Positions 43,112 to 52,299 of a stretch of 64,000 nucleotides of DNA are shown here, piece by piece. The stretch comes from Chloroflexota bacterium. GTDB lineage: Bacteria > Chloroflexota > Anaerolineae > Anaerolineales > Villigracilaceae. The position numbers and the translations under genes are program-made. The DNA is taken from assembly GCA_023459215.1 (NCBI GenBank), contig JAEWVF010000083.1:53214-117213 (forward strand). The letters run 5' to 3'. The notes beneath the pieces are model-generated. The model had not been told where the DNA came from, ran no database searches, and saw only the letters and a program-made list of their open reading frames with translations. Numbering within the stretch: the stretch's first letter is position 1; each line of letters starts with the position of its first letter.

Positions 43112-44122
43112 ATGCCATTGACACTGGAAGACATCGCCAAAAATGCCGGGGTCTCGCGAGCGACCGTTTCGCGCGTCATTAATGGCGATATCAATGTCAA
43201 AGAGCAAACCCGCCTGCGGGTCATGGATATCATCCAGCAAAACAACTTCCAGCCGAACATCGCGGCCCGCAGCCTGGCCGCCGGTCGCACCAACGTGATC
43301 GGCCTGATCATCCCCGCCGGCGTGTCCGCCATCTTTACCGATCCCTATTTCCCCTATTTAATTCAAAGCGTTTCGTTGGCCTGCAATGCCAAAGATTATT
43401 CAACCATGCTCTGGCTGGCCGAACCGGAATTTGAACGGCGCATGATGCGCCAAATCCTGCACAGCGGCCTGCTGGACGGGGTGATTGTCTCCTCGATGTT
43501 GATGGAAGACCCGATCATCCAGGCACTGCACGGCAGCCGCAAGCCATTCGTGCTGTTTGGCCGCCACCCCAAGCTGGATGTCAATTACATCGACGCAGAA
43601 AATGTGCGCGGTGGGTACGAAGCCACCTTGCACCTGATGCGCCTTGGACACAAACGCATCGCCACCATCACCGGCCCGCAAAACATGATCGCCGGTTATG
43701 ACCGCCTGGAAGGTTACCGCAAAGCCCTCGAAGGCCGCGGTTTTCCCCTGCTGCCCGAATTGATGGCCGAGGGCGATTTCAGCGAAGCCAGCGGTTACAT
43801 TGCCGCCCAGCGCCTGCTGGCTGCCAACCCGACAGCCATCTTTGTAGCCAGCGATACGATGGCCGAAGGCGCAATCCGCGCCCTGCGCGATTCCGGGCTG
43901 CGTGTGCCGCAGGATGTGGCCATTGTCGGCTTCGACGATATGCCGCATGCCTCCAGGACGAACCCTCCCCTGACCACTATCCGCCAGCCAACCGGCCAAA
44001 TGGGCGCGCTGGCCGTCAATACCCTGATCGATATTATCCAAAACCCGGGCGAACATAAACGCCATATCATCCTGCCTATCGAATTGGTGATCCGCGAATC
44101 TTGCGGCGCTTTGCAAAACTAA
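43112..44122 (+). CDS. LacI-family repressor of the beta-glucan locus
   Basis: A 336-residue protein. The LacI helix-turn-helix is textbook: LEDIAKNAGVSRATVSRVINGD (residues ~4-25), then the hinge helix IAARSLAAGRTNVIGLI. The periplasmic-binding-like effector domain follows (IDAENVRGGYEATLHLMRLGHKRIATITG; AIFVASDTMAEGAIRAL; DVAIVGFDDMPHA). It should bind the two GAGAGCGCTC sites upstream and be released by a glucan oligosaccharide. It is followed 106 bp later by the sugar-binding protein gene; no terminator or second operator separates them, so one promoter may serve the whole locus. Confidence 0.9.
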   Translation: MPLTLEDIAKNAGVSRATVSRVINGDINVKEQTRLRVMDIIQQNNFQPNIAARSLAAGRTNVIGLIIPAGVSAIFTDPYFPYLIQSVSLACNAKDYSTMLWLAEPEFERRMMRQILHSGLLDGVIVSSMLMEDPIIQALHGSRKPFVLFGRHPKLDVNYIDAENVRGGYEATLHLMRLGHKRIATITGPQNMIAGYDRLEGYRKALEGRGFPLLPELMAEGDFSEASGYIAAQRLLAANPTAIFVASDTMAEGAIRALRDSGLRVPQDVAIVGFDDMPHASRTNPPLTTIRQPTGQMGALAVNTLIDIIQNPGEHKRHIILPIELVIRESCGALQN

Positions 44123-44228
44123 GCGAAAGGAGGTGGTTCCCCTCGCGCTAACCGAAGCAGTATCTTTACCAAGGTTGTTTCCGGCAATTGGGCCGGTACC
44201 TCAAACACTCTAAGGAGAAGGAAAAGTC

Positions 44229-45707
44229 ATGCGTAAACTAACTGTAGTACTGTCTTTGCTCGCTGCCCTGAGCATGTTGCTCGCGGCCTGCGGCACTGCC
44301 ACCCCCGTGGCTGAAGTCCCCGCCGAAGAAGCTGCTCCTGTTGAAGAAGCCGCTCCCGTCGAAGAAGCTGCTCCCGCTGAAGAAGCTGCTCCCGCCGCTG
44401 AAGGCAAAGTCCAGGTCCGTTGGTTTGTCGGTCTGGGCGCTGGTTCCGACGAAGGCACCCTGGCTCCCCAACAGGCCGTCGTGGATGAATTCAACGCCTC
44501 GCAGGACAAGATCGAACTGGTTCTCGAAATCGTTGACAACGATGCCGCTTACGACACCCTGGCCACCCAGATTGCCGCCGGCAACGCTCCTGACATCGTC
44601 GGCCCCGTGGGTATCCGCGGTCGCGATAGCTTCAAGGGCGCCTGGCTCGACCTGCAGCCCTACATCGACGCGAACAACTTCGATCTGGGCGATTTCGATC
44701 CGGCTCTGGTTAAGTTCTACCAGGTTAAAGAAGAAGGCCAGCTCGGCATCCCGTTCGCCATCTTCCCGTCCTTCATTATGTACAACGCTGACCTGTTCGA
44801 CGAAGCCGGTCTGAACTACCCGCCCGCCACCTACGGCGAGGAATATGTTTGGCCCGATGGCACCACCGCTGAATGGAACATGGACACCCTGCGCGAAGTC
44901 GCCATGAAACTGACCGTCGATGTCAATGGCAAAGACGCCACCAGCGAAGAATTTGACTCCGAACAGATCGTCCAGTTCGGTTTCCAGAACCTGTGGACTG
45001 ACCCGCGCGGCGTCGGCACTTTCTTTGGCGCCGGCTCGCTGGTTGCTGATGATGGCGTGACCGCCCAGATTCCTGAAAACTGGAAAGCTGCCTGGGAATG
45101 GACATACAAAGGCATGTGGGAAGATTACTTCATCCCGAACGGCCCCTACGGTGGCGCTGACTTCCTGCAAGGCCCCGGTGGCTCGTTCTCGTCCGGCAAC
45201 ATGGCCATGATCCACATGCACATGTGGTATGTCGCTCCGTGGGCTTTCGGCGACTCGACCTTCAACTGGAACATGGCTGCCACCCCGTCGTACAACGGCG
45301 TCGTGACCTCCAAGATGCATGCCGACACCTTCGGCATCCTCAAGGGCGCCAAGAACCCCGATGCGGCCTTCGAAGTCCTGACCTACATGCTCAGCCCCGA
45401 AGTTGCCCCCAAACTGCTCAACATCTACGGTGGTATGCCCGCCCGCCTGTCCCTGCAGGGTGATTACTTCGAGAAGTACGGCGAAACCAACTTCCCCGGC
45501 AAAGAACTCAACTGGGATGTCGTTGTGGCCAGCATGGCTTATGCTGACAACCCCAACCACGAAAGCTACATGCCCAGCTTCCAGGAAACCACCGACCGCT
45601 ACAACGAATACTGGAACCTGCTCGCCAACACCCCCGATGCTGACTTCGAAGCCGAGACCGCCAAGCTCTTGGAAGATATGCAAAAGATTTTCGACGCAGC
45701 TCAATAA
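44229..45707 (+). CDS. Sugar ABC transporter substrate-binding lipoprotein
   Basis: A 492-residue extracellular binding protein. The signal ends in lipobox LLAAC (Cys ~21), then comes a repeated acidic linker (EEAAPVEEAAPVEEAAPAEEAAP). The body is a cluster B sugar-binding protein: DNDAAYDTLATQIAAGNAPDIV, WNMDTLREVAMKLT, and an aromatic-rich pocket region (MIHMHMWYVAPWAFG). It delivers oligosaccharides to the two permeases encoded next. Its ATPase subunit is not encoded here, so a shared MsmK-like ATPase elsewhere is expected. A strong AAGGAGAAGG ribosome site precedes it. Confidence 0.9.
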   Translation: MRKLTVVLSLLAALSMLLAACGTATPVAEVPAEEAAPVEEAAPVEEAAPAEEAAPAAEGKVQVRWFVGLGAGSDEGTLAPQQAVVDEFNASQDKIELVLEIVDNDAAYDTLATQIAAGNAPDIVGPVGIRGRDSFKGAWLDLQPYIDANNFDLGDFDPALVKFYQVKEEGQLGIPFAIFPSFIMYNADLFDEAGLNYPPATYGEEYVWPDGTTAEWNMDTLREVAMKLTVDVNGKDATSEEFDSEQIVQFGFQNLWTDPRGVGTFFGAGSLVADDGVTAQIPENWKAAWEWTYKGMWEDYFIPNGPYGGADFLQGPGGSFSSGNMAMIHMHMWYVAPWAFGDSTFNWNMAATPSYNGVVTSKMHADTFGILKGAKNPDAAFEVLTYMLSPEVAPKLLNIYGGMPARLSLQGDYFEKYGETNFPGKELNWDVVVASMAYADNPNHESYMPSFQETTDRYNEYWNLLANTPDADFEAETAKLLEDMQKIFDAAQ

Positions 45708-45777
45708 AGTAGATTTTCTGTAAGTACCAGCCAGCCTGGCCAATCATGGCCAGGCTGGCCAACCTGAGACGGAGGTA

Positions 45778-46752
45778 ATGATGTCGCTGAGCACAGCCAT
45801 CCAGCACCAAAAGACACCCAAAGCGCGAATGACAAAAATCCAGAAAAAGGAAGCAGGCTGGGGCCTGGTTTTCCTGACCCCCTGGATGATTGGGTTCCTG
45901 CTTTTTTACCTGGCGCCAATGGTCGCCTCGTTCGTTTTCTCGCTGTATGATTTCAACCCGGCCGTGCCCGACCAGGCAAAATTCATCGGTTTTGAAAACT
46001 GGCAACGCGCCTTGCTTGTGGATGAAGAAGTTCGCCTGTCTTTCCTGCGCACCCTCAATTTTGCGGCGATTTCCCTCCCGATTGGGCTTGGTTTCTCGCT
46101 CTTCCTGGCCATCTTGCTTAACTCAAAGAATGTGCTCGGAAAGAACCTGTTCCGCACCCTGTTCTACATGCCGACCATGATCCCCGTTGTGGCAGTCGTC
46201 CTGATCTGGTCGGGTGTGCTCAACGAGCAAACCGGTTGGATCAACGTCATCATCGAACGGTTCACCGGCATCGAAGCAGTCGGCACCCAGGGCTTGCGCT
46301 GGCTGGCCGATACCAAACTGGTTTACTATGCCTATACCATGTTCGGCCTGTGGGGGGTGGGCAATGCCATGATCATCTTCCTGGCCGGCCTGCAAGGCGT
46401 CCCGACCGAACTGTACGAAGCGGCTGAGATCGACGGGGCCAACTGGTTCCAGCGCCTGTGGAGCATCACCATCCCGATGATTACACCGGTGATCTTCTAT
46501 CAACTGGTGCTGGGGACGATTGGCTCACTGCAATACTTCCTGGCCCCCTTCGTGCTCAACCGTGGAACCGGGTTCCCTGAAGGGATGACCCGTTTCTACA
46601 TGGTTTACTTCTATAAGCAATCATTCTCCTTCTTCAGCATGGGCTACGGCGCTACCCTGGCCTGGCTGATGTTCATCGTAGCACTGATTATGACCGTCGC
46701 CCTGTTCGGAACCGCAAAATATTGGGTTTACTACGCTTCGGAGGAAAGATAA
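45778..46752 (+). CDS. Sugar ABC transporter permease (MalF-like)
   Basis: A 324-residue inner-membrane protein with about six helices, starting with WGLVFLTPWMIGFLLFYLAPMVASFVFSLYDF. The EAA loop that docks the ATPase reads PTELYEAAEIDGANWFQRLWSITIPMITPV. Start at 45778 or the adjacent ATG 45781 after ACGGAGGTAATG. It forms the pore with the next permease, which overlaps it by TAATG. Confidence 0.9.
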   Translation: MMSLSTAIQHQKTPKARMTKIQKKEAGWGLVFLTPWMIGFLLFYLAPMVASFVFSLYDFNPAVPDQAKFIGFENWQRALLVDEEVRLSFLRTLNFAAISLPIGLGFSLFLAILLNSKNVLGKNLFRTLFYMPTMIPVVAVVLIWSGVLNEQTGWINVIIERFTGIEAVGTQGLRWLADTKLVYYAYTMFGLWGVGNAMIIFLAGLQGVPTELYEAAEIDGANWFQRLWSITIPMITPVIFYQLVLGTIGSLQYFLAPFVLNRGTGFPEGMTRFYMVYFYKQSFSFFSMGYGATLAWLMFIVALIMTVALFGTAKYWVYYASEER

Positions 46753-47813
46753 TGGCCACGGATAAGAACACCCGCGTGATGACCCGCAAGGTTCGCAACT
46801 TTATCAGCACGGTTGCCATTACCGGCCTGGCGCTGGCGGTACTCTTCCTCTTTATGGTGCCGATGGTCTACGGCATCGTGACCGCCCTCAAGACCGATTC
46901 GCAATTCTCGAAGACCGGCGCGCCCTGGTGGCCGGCGGACGAAGGCAAGTACAACTACGAAGGCAAAGATTACGATATTTACATGGTTCCCATGCCGGAC
47001 GGCGAAATACGCGAGATGGCCCTGGTCGTCAAAGGCCGTGAGAAAAGCTCGTTCGTCGACCCGAGCAACCCCGAAGCCGGACTGGTCGAGTGGATTGGCG
47101 CCTGGCGTCAACTGGAGCGCGCCTGGGCCTTGGCCCCGCAATGGAAGAACTTCACGAAAGCCTGGACGACCATCGACTTCCCGATGCTGCTCAAGAATAC
47201 CGGCCTGTATGCAGCCATCACCACCTTTGGCGCAGTATTCTCCGCGTCGCTGGTGGCCTACGGATTTGCCCGCTTCCGCATCCCCGGCAAGAACATTCTG
47301 TTCATGCTGATGCTCTCGACCGTTATCCTGCCCAGCGCGGTGACGCTCATCCCGACCTACTTCGTCTTCTTGAAGCTGGGCTGGGTCGGCACCTGGCTGC
47401 CGCTGATTGTCCCGGCCTTCTTCTCGTGGGGCACCAACGTATTCCTGCTGCGCCAATTCTTCATGAGCATTCCGCGCGAGTTGGATGAAGCCGCCATGCT
47501 CGACGGCGCCGGCCCCTTCCGCATCTTCTTCTCGATCATCATTCCGCAATCTGTCCCGGCCCTGACCGCCGTTGGTCTGTTCCACTTCTTCTACGCCTGG
47601 AACGACTTCTTCGGCCCGTTGATCTACCTAGCCGGCAACCCCGAGAAATTCCCGATCACGGTTGGCCTGACCGCATTCAACAACCTTTATTCGCAATCGA
47701 CCAACCTGATCCAGGCCGCCTCGCTGCTCTCCGCGATCATCCCGGTTATCGTTTTCTTCTTCGCCCAGCGTGTATTCATGCAAGGCGTGGTGATTACCGG
47801 CGTCGAAAAATAG
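46752..47813 (+). CDS. Sugar ABC transporter permease (MalG-like)
   Basis: 353 residues from ATG 46752, overlapping the previous stop (TAATG) with GGAGG just before. Six helices are visible. The EAA loop is PRELDEAAMLDGAGPFRIFFSIIIPQSVP. There is an extra periplasmic insertion of about 100 residues between helices 1 and 2 (from DSQFSKTGAPWW to NFTKAWTTIDFP), larger than usual for MalG, which may contact the binding protein. It is the last transporter gene before a terminator. Confidence 0.9.
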   Translation: MATDKNTRVMTRKVRNFISTVAITGLALAVLFLFMVPMVYGIVTALKTDSQFSKTGAPWWPADEGKYNYEGKDYDIYMVPMPDGEIREMALVVKGREKSSFVDPSNPEAGLVEWIGAWRQLERAWALAPQWKNFTKAWTTIDFPMLLKNTGLYAAITTFGAVFSASLVAYGFARFRIPGKNILFMLMLSTVILPSAVTLIPTYFVFLKLGWVGTWLPLIVPAFFSWGTNVFLLRQFFMSIPRELDEAAMLDGAGPFRIFFSIIIPQSVPALTAVGLFHFFYAWNDFFGPLIYLAGNPEKFPITVGLTAFNNLYSQSTNLIQAASLLSAIIPVIVFFFAQRVFMQGVVITGVEK

Positions 47814-47826
47814 TCCTTTTGGATGG

Positions 47827-47888
47827 GACTCCCCACGCCCAATCGAACATTGTGCCATCACTTTGCTTCGGGCGTGGGGAGTCTTTTT
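47827..47888 (+). terminator. Long-stem terminator after the ABC permease genes
   Basis: GACTCCCCACGCCC (47827-47840) and GGGCGTGGGGAGTC (47870-47883) pair perfectly over 14 bp with a 29-nt loop, then TTTTTCTTT. It probably reduces read-through into the glycoside hydrolase genes. Confidence 0.8.
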
Positions 47889-47909
47889 CTTTCAAATACC
47901 AAGCCACTC

Positions 47910-49850
47910 ATGAAAACTAAACTTACCTTTCTTTCGCTTATCCTGCTGATCGTCCTTTCCGCCTGCCAGCCGGCCCCGGCCGCGCCCCCGACCCCGACCG
48001 AGGTCGAAGCCGTCGAGGCCGCCCCGGCCCCCACCGAAGAGTCGCCTCCGGCTTACCTGGATGCGTCGCTGCCTGCCGAAGAACGCGCCCAGGATTTGCT
48101 CGCGCGCATGAGCCTGGATGAAAAAATCGGTCAGATGACCCAGGTCGAGAAGAACAGCCTGTTGCCCGAGGATGTCAGCCGCTACTACATCGGCTCGATT
48201 CTGAGCGGGGGCGGCGGCTCACCAACCGGCGACAACAGCCCGCAAGGCTGGGTCAAGATGGTGGACGGCTTCCAGGCGGCAGCGCTGGAAACGCCCCTCG
48301 CCATCCCGCTGATTTACGGTGTGGATGCCGTCCACGGGCACAACAACCTGAAGGGCGCGACTATCTTCCCGCACAACATCGGCCTGGGAGCGACGAATGA
48401 TCCCGAATTGCTCGAAAAAATTGGCGGGGCCACCGCCGAAGAGATGCTGGCGACCGGCATCCCGTGGGATTTTGCCCCGGTACTGGCCGTCGTGCAGGAT
48501 ATCCGCTGGGGCCGCACCTACGAATCTTATGGTGAGAACACGGAACTCGTAACCAGACTGGGCGTCGCCTACCAAAACGGTTTACAGGCTGCGGGAGAGG
48601 GCGATTCGATTTTCGTCCTGGCAACACCCAAGCACTATATCGGCGATGGCGGCACAACCTGGGGCACATCCAAAACGGATAATTACAAGCTCGACCAGGG
48701 CGACACCCAGATGGACGAAGCCCGCCTGCGCGAACTCTTCCTGCCGCCTTACCAGGCCGCGATTGAAGCCGGGGCGCAAAGCGTGATGGTTTCCTACAGC
48801 AGTTGGAACGGGACCAAGATGCACGGTCACAAATACCTGGTCACGGATGTGCTCAAGGGCGAGTTGGGTTTTGAAGGTTTTGTGGTTTCCGACTGGGCCG
48901 GCATCGACCAGGTCGACAAGGATTATTACACCGCGGTGGTGACTTCGATCAACGCCGGGGTCGACATGAACATGGTGCCACAGAGCTACCAGCGTTACCT
49001 GACGGTGATGAAACAGGCCGTTGAAAAAGGCGACATCCCAATGGAGCGCATCGACGATGCCGTGCTGCGCATTTTGACGGTCAAATTCAAGCTGGGCTTG
49101 TTCGAGAAACCTTTTGCCGACCCGGCTTATCTCGAAACGGTCGGCTCAGAAGCGCACCGTGAGCTGGCGCGCGAGGCGGTTGCCAAATCGCTGGTGCTGC
49201 TCAAAAACGAGAACGCCGCCCTACCGATCGCCAAGGATACCAGCCTGGTGTTCGTGGCCGGGACATTTGCCAACGATATTGGCGTCCAATGCGGCGGCTG
49301 GACGATTGAGTGGCAGGGAAAGTCGGGCAGCATCACCGCCGGCACAACCATCGCGGACGCCATCGAAGCGACCGCCGCGGGCGAGGTGCGCTTCAACCGT
49401 TTCGGCAACTTTGAAAGCGCCCAAAAAGCGGATGTGGCGATTGTCGTCGTTGGCGAGAAGCCCTACGCCGAAGGCCGCGGGGACAACGCCAACCCGGCCC
49501 TGAGCGAAAACGACATCGAACTGATTCAGCGTGTGCGCGAGCAGGCCGAAAAAGTGGTGGTGATCATCATCTCTGGCCGCCCACTGGTGATTACCGAGGC
49601 CCTGCCCTACGCCGACGCCTTTGTCGCGGCCTGGCTGCCCGGCACCGAGGGCCAGGGTGTGGCCGATGTCCTGTTTGGCGATCAGCCTTTCAGCGGCAAG
49701 ACGCCTTTCTCCTGGCCGCGTTCGGTGGAACAACTGCCCTTTGATTTTGCCAACCTGCCAACGGAAGGCTGCGCTGCACCGCTCTTCCCCTATGGCTACG
49801 GACTGGACGCCAGCGTCAGCCAGCCGCTCGAACTACCGGTCTGTCCGTAA
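47910..49850 (+). CDS. GH3 beta-glucosidase lipoprotein
   Basis: About 646 residues from ATG 47910, where a lipoprotein signal begins (LTFLSLILLIVLSAC); the longer frame from 47823 runs through the terminator. After a Pro/Ala/Glu linker the GH3 barrel shows KHYIGDGGT, and the nucleophile Asp in FVVSDWAGI; the second domain carries AREAVAKSLVLLKNENAALPI and VVVGEKPYAEGRGDNA. It removes glucose from the non-reducing end of beta-glucan oligosaccharides at the cell surface. Family is firm; linkage preference (beta-1,3 expected from neighbours) is inferred. Confidence 0.9.
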   Translation: MKTKLTFLSLILLIVLSACQPAPAAPPTPTEVEAVEAAPAPTEESPPAYLDASLPAEERAQDLLARMSLDEKIGQMTQVEKNSLLPEDVSRYYIGSILSGGGGSPTGDNSPQGWVKMVDGFQAAALETPLAIPLIYGVDAVHGHNNLKGATIFPHNIGLGATNDPELLEKIGGATAEEMLATGIPWDFAPVLAVVQDIRWGRTYESYGENTELVTRLGVAYQNGLQAAGEGDSIFVLATPKHYIGDGGTTWGTSKTDNYKLDQGDTQMDEARLRELFLPPYQAAIEAGAQSVMVSYSSWNGTKMHGHKYLVTDVLKGELGFEGFVVSDWAGIDQVDKDYYTAVVTSINAGVDMNMVPQSYQRYLTVMKQAVEKGDIPMERIDDAVLRILTVKFKLGLFEKPFADPAYLETVGSEAHRELAREAVAKSLVLLKNENAALPIAKDTSLVFVAGTFANDIGVQCGGWTIEWQGKSGSITAGTTIADAIEATAAGEVRFNRFGNFESAQKADVAIVVVGEKPYAEGRGDNANPALSENDIELIQRVREQAEKVVVIIISGRPLVITEALPYADAFVAAWLPGTEGQGVADVLFGDQPFSGKTPFSWPRSVEQLPFDFANLPTEGCAAPLFPYGYGLDASVSQPLELPVCP

Positions 49851-49933
49851 GCATAATTTTGGTTGTCATTTCGAAGGAGCCGCTTTTTGGCGACTGAGAA
49901 ATCCGCGGCCTGGTTAAAACGATGTCGCCAGGT

Positions 49934-49973
49934 CTCGATGAACTCGACCAACGCTCGATGAACTCGACCAACG
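49934..49973. repeat. Two tandem 20-bp direct repeats
   Basis: CTCGATGAACTCGACCAACG occurs twice without a gap, followed by CTCGG. It lies in the 154-bp gap between GH3 and GH16 genes, beside a 'GTCATTTCGAAGGAG...GAGAAATC' segment resembling scattered genomic repeats. Confidence 0.8.
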
Positions 49974-50004
49974 CTCGGAATACAGATTAAGAGAGTAAAC
50001 CGAA

Positions 50005-51192
50005 ATGAAACCGACCCAACTCCCCCTGCTTTTTGCCCTGCTTGCCGGGCTGCTATCGGCCTGCGCGCAGCAAACGCCGCCTCCGCCGACAGTAACGCCC
50101 GTCCCGCCCACGCCAACCGCCACCCCCGAATGGGAACTGCCTGGTTGGACGCTGGTCTGGCAGGACGAATTCGAAGGCACGGAAATCGACCGCAGCAAAT
50201 GGACCTTTGATGTTGGCGGGCATGGTTGGGGCAACAACGAACTGCAAGCCTACACCGAACGTCCCGAAAACGCCCGCATCGAAAACGGGATGCTGGTCAT
50301 CGAAGCCCGCCAGGAAGAATTTGTGCGCCGCGATTACACATCGGCCCGGCTCAAAACCCAGGGCCTGCACGCCTGGACCTATGGACGCATCGAAGCGCGC
50401 ATGAAGCTGCCCTACGGCAACGGCATCTGGCCGGCTTTCTGGATGCTGGGCGCGGACATCCAGCAAAATCCCTGGCCGGCTTCCGGCGAGATCGACATCA
50501 TGGAATACATCGGGCGCGACACAAACAAAATTTATGGCACCGTCCACGGGCCGGGCTATTCCGGTTCGGGCGGGGTTGGCCACTTCACCAGTTTGCCCGA
50601 AGGCACGTTGAACAACGATTTTCACGTGTTCGCCATCGAATGGGAAGAAAACGAGATCCGCTGGTATGTGGATGAAGAACAATTTTTCAAGATTACCCCC
50701 GAATCGGTACCCGGCGAATGGGTGTATGACCATCCCTTCTTCCTGATTCTCAACCTGGCGGTCGGCGGTAACTGGCCCGGCTCACCGGACGAGACGACCG
50801 TTTTCCCGCAATTCCTGGTCGTGGACTATATCCGCGTCTACCAGCACCCGGATGCCGCTACTGGCAGCACCGGCGGCGGCCCGGTTCACGTTGGCGACAT
50901 CTTCCTCGAAGCTGATGAAACGAGCGCGGAATGGCGCGCCGCAGCGCTGATTACCGTCCACGATGCCGAGGGCAACCCGGTCGAGGGCGTGACCGTCACT
51001 GGCGGCTGGGTCGGAATCGTCACCCGCGGCGAAACCAGCGCCGAAACGGATGCCCAGGGCCAGGTGCGCCTGCTTTCCAATCCGGTTGAGAAAACCGGCG
51101 AAATCACCTTCTGCGTCACCAGCATGAGCGGACAAAATGCCAGCTACGACAAAGCGGCCAACCTGCGTAACTGCGCCAAACTGGAAAAATAG
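50005..51192 (+). CDS. GH16 endo-beta-1,3(4)-glucanase lipoprotein
   Basis: A 395-residue secreted lipoprotein (signal LLFALLAGLLSAC, then a Pro/Thr linker). Residues ~45-285 are a GH16 jelly roll: LVWQDEFEGTEIDRSKW, WPAFWMLG, and the catalytic box GEIDIMEYIG with nucleophile and acid/base Glu. The C-terminal ~100 residues (VHDAEGNPVEGVTVTGGW...GQVRLLSNP) look like an Ig-like or carboxypeptidase-regulatory-like module, perhaps for binding. It cuts laminarin or mixed-linkage glucan outside the cell. The next gene starts directly after its stop codon. Confidence 0.9.
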   Translation: MKPTQLPLLFALLAGLLSACAQQTPPPPTVTPVPPTPTATPEWELPGWTLVWQDEFEGTEIDRSKWTFDVGGHGWGNNELQAYTERPENARIENGMLVIEARQEEFVRRDYTSARLKTQGLHAWTYGRIEARMKLPYGNGIWPAFWMLGADIQQNPWPASGEIDIMEYIGRDTNKIYGTVHGPGYSGSGGVGHFTSLPEGTLNNDFHVFAIEWEENEIRWYVDEEQFFKITPESVPGEWVYDHPFFLILNLAVGGNWPGSPDETTVFPQFLVVDYIRVYQHPDAATGSTGGGPVHVGDIFLEADETSAEWRAAALITVHDAEGNPVEGVTVTGGWVGIVTRGETSAETDAQGQVRLLSNPVEKTGEITFCVTSMSGQNASYDKAANLRNCAKLEK

Positions 51193-52299
51193 ATGAAACC
51201 ATTCAGAATCTCTCTCGGAATCATGACCGCGCTGCTGGCCCTGGGCTGGCTCTCCGCCTGCCAGCCTGCGGCTACGCCCGTAGCGACCGCAGCGCCGACC
51301 GTCGTCCCCCCGACCGCCACCCTCGACCTGCCCGAATATCAAACCATCCCGGGCGTTTACCTGGGAACGTTCCACGGCACGAGCGTCTCCAGCGTTGACC
51401 TGTTCAAGCGCATCGGCAAAGGTGTGGCCATTTCCGCCGTGTACCTTAAATGGAGCAAAGGCTTCAACAACGGCCTGTTGAGCGCCAACCGCTATGCCGG
51501 GCGCGCCACACTGATTACCTGGGAATTTTCACCCGGCGCGAGTCAGAAGGTCAGCGGGTACGAAGGCCGCGTGCTGGAAGCCATTATCGATGGTCATTAC
51601 GATGAATATCTCGATAACTGGGCCAAAGGCATGAACGAATTCGGCAAACCGGTGCTGCTGCGCTTCGGCCACGAAATGAACGGCGACTGGTATCCCTGGT
51701 CGGGTGCGCTGAATGGCGGAGGAACGCTGGACGGCTACGGCGACCCAACCCTGGCCGACGGCCCGGAGCGTTTTGTGGCAGCCTATCGCCACATCCATGA
51801 CCGTTTCCTGCAAAACGGCGCCGAGAACGTGCTCTGGGTCTGGTGCCCAAACGCGCCGTTTTCGGGCATGCAGGATTCCCTCGGTGACTGGAACAACGCC
51901 GCGGCCTACTACCCCGGCGATGACTATGTCGATTGGATGTGTTTCGATGGCTATAATTGGGGCACATCCTCGTATGGCCAAACGTTTAACTCGCGCTGGA
52001 CATCGTTCGACGAAATTTTTGCCAGCAGTTACGCTGAATTACAAGCCATCAACCCTGAAAAACCGATCATCATCGGCGAGTTTTCCTCGACCGAAGAAGG
52101 CGGCGACAAAGCCGCCTGGATCAGCGACACCTTCCAAAAAATCCGCAGCGAATACCCGCAAATCCGGGCCATCATCTGGTTCCACATCTCCAAAGAAACC
52201 GATTGGCGCATCGACTCTTCCGATGCCACCCTCGAAGCCTACCGCAACGCCGTTTCGGACGACTACTGGCTGTCTGAATGGCCGGGGATAAACGAATGA
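51193..52299 (+). CDS. GH26 glycoside hydrolase lipoprotein
   Basis: A 368-residue lipoprotein (ALLALGWLSAC) with a GH26 barrel: acid/base Glu in LRFGHEMNGDWYPW (~153-166) and nucleophile Glu in IIIGEFSSTEEGG (~292-304), plus VLWVWCPN. GH26 includes mannanases, but also enzymes on beta-1,3-xylan and mixed-linkage glucan; beside a GH16 enzyme and beta-1,3-glucan phosphorylases a lichenase-like role is the better guess. It abuts the GH16 gene and overlaps the phosphorylase start by ATGA, so the genes are coupled. Confidence 0.85.
   Translation: MKPFRISLGIMTALLALGWLSACQPAATPVATAAPTVVPPTATLDLPEYQTIPGVYLGTFHGTSVSSVDLFKRIGKGVAISAVYLKWSKGFNNGLLSANRYAGRATLITWEFSPGASQKVSGYEGRVLEAIIDGHYDEYLDNWAKGMNEFGKPVLLRFGHEMNGDWYPWSGALNGGGTLDGYGDPTLADGPERFVAAYRHIHDRFLQNGAENVLWVWCPNAPFSGMQDSLGDWNNAAAYYPGDDYVDWMCFDGYNWGTSSYGQTFNSRWTSFDEIFASSYAELQAINPEKPIIIGEFSSTEEGGDKAAWISDTFQKIRSEYPQIRAIIWFHISKETDWRIDSSDATLEAYRNAVSDDYWLSEWPGINE

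Noticed and set aside
44320..44405. EEAAPVEEAAP repeat in the sugar-binding lipoprotein as an unusual system
   Set aside because: Repetitive acidic Ala/Pro linkers behind the lipid-bound Cys are common in secreted proteins of this group.
44238..45743. 501-codon minus-strand ORF opposite the sugar-binding protein
   Set aside because: Shadow of the GC-rich gene on the plus strand; composition is rich in Gly, Val and Phe with no domain.
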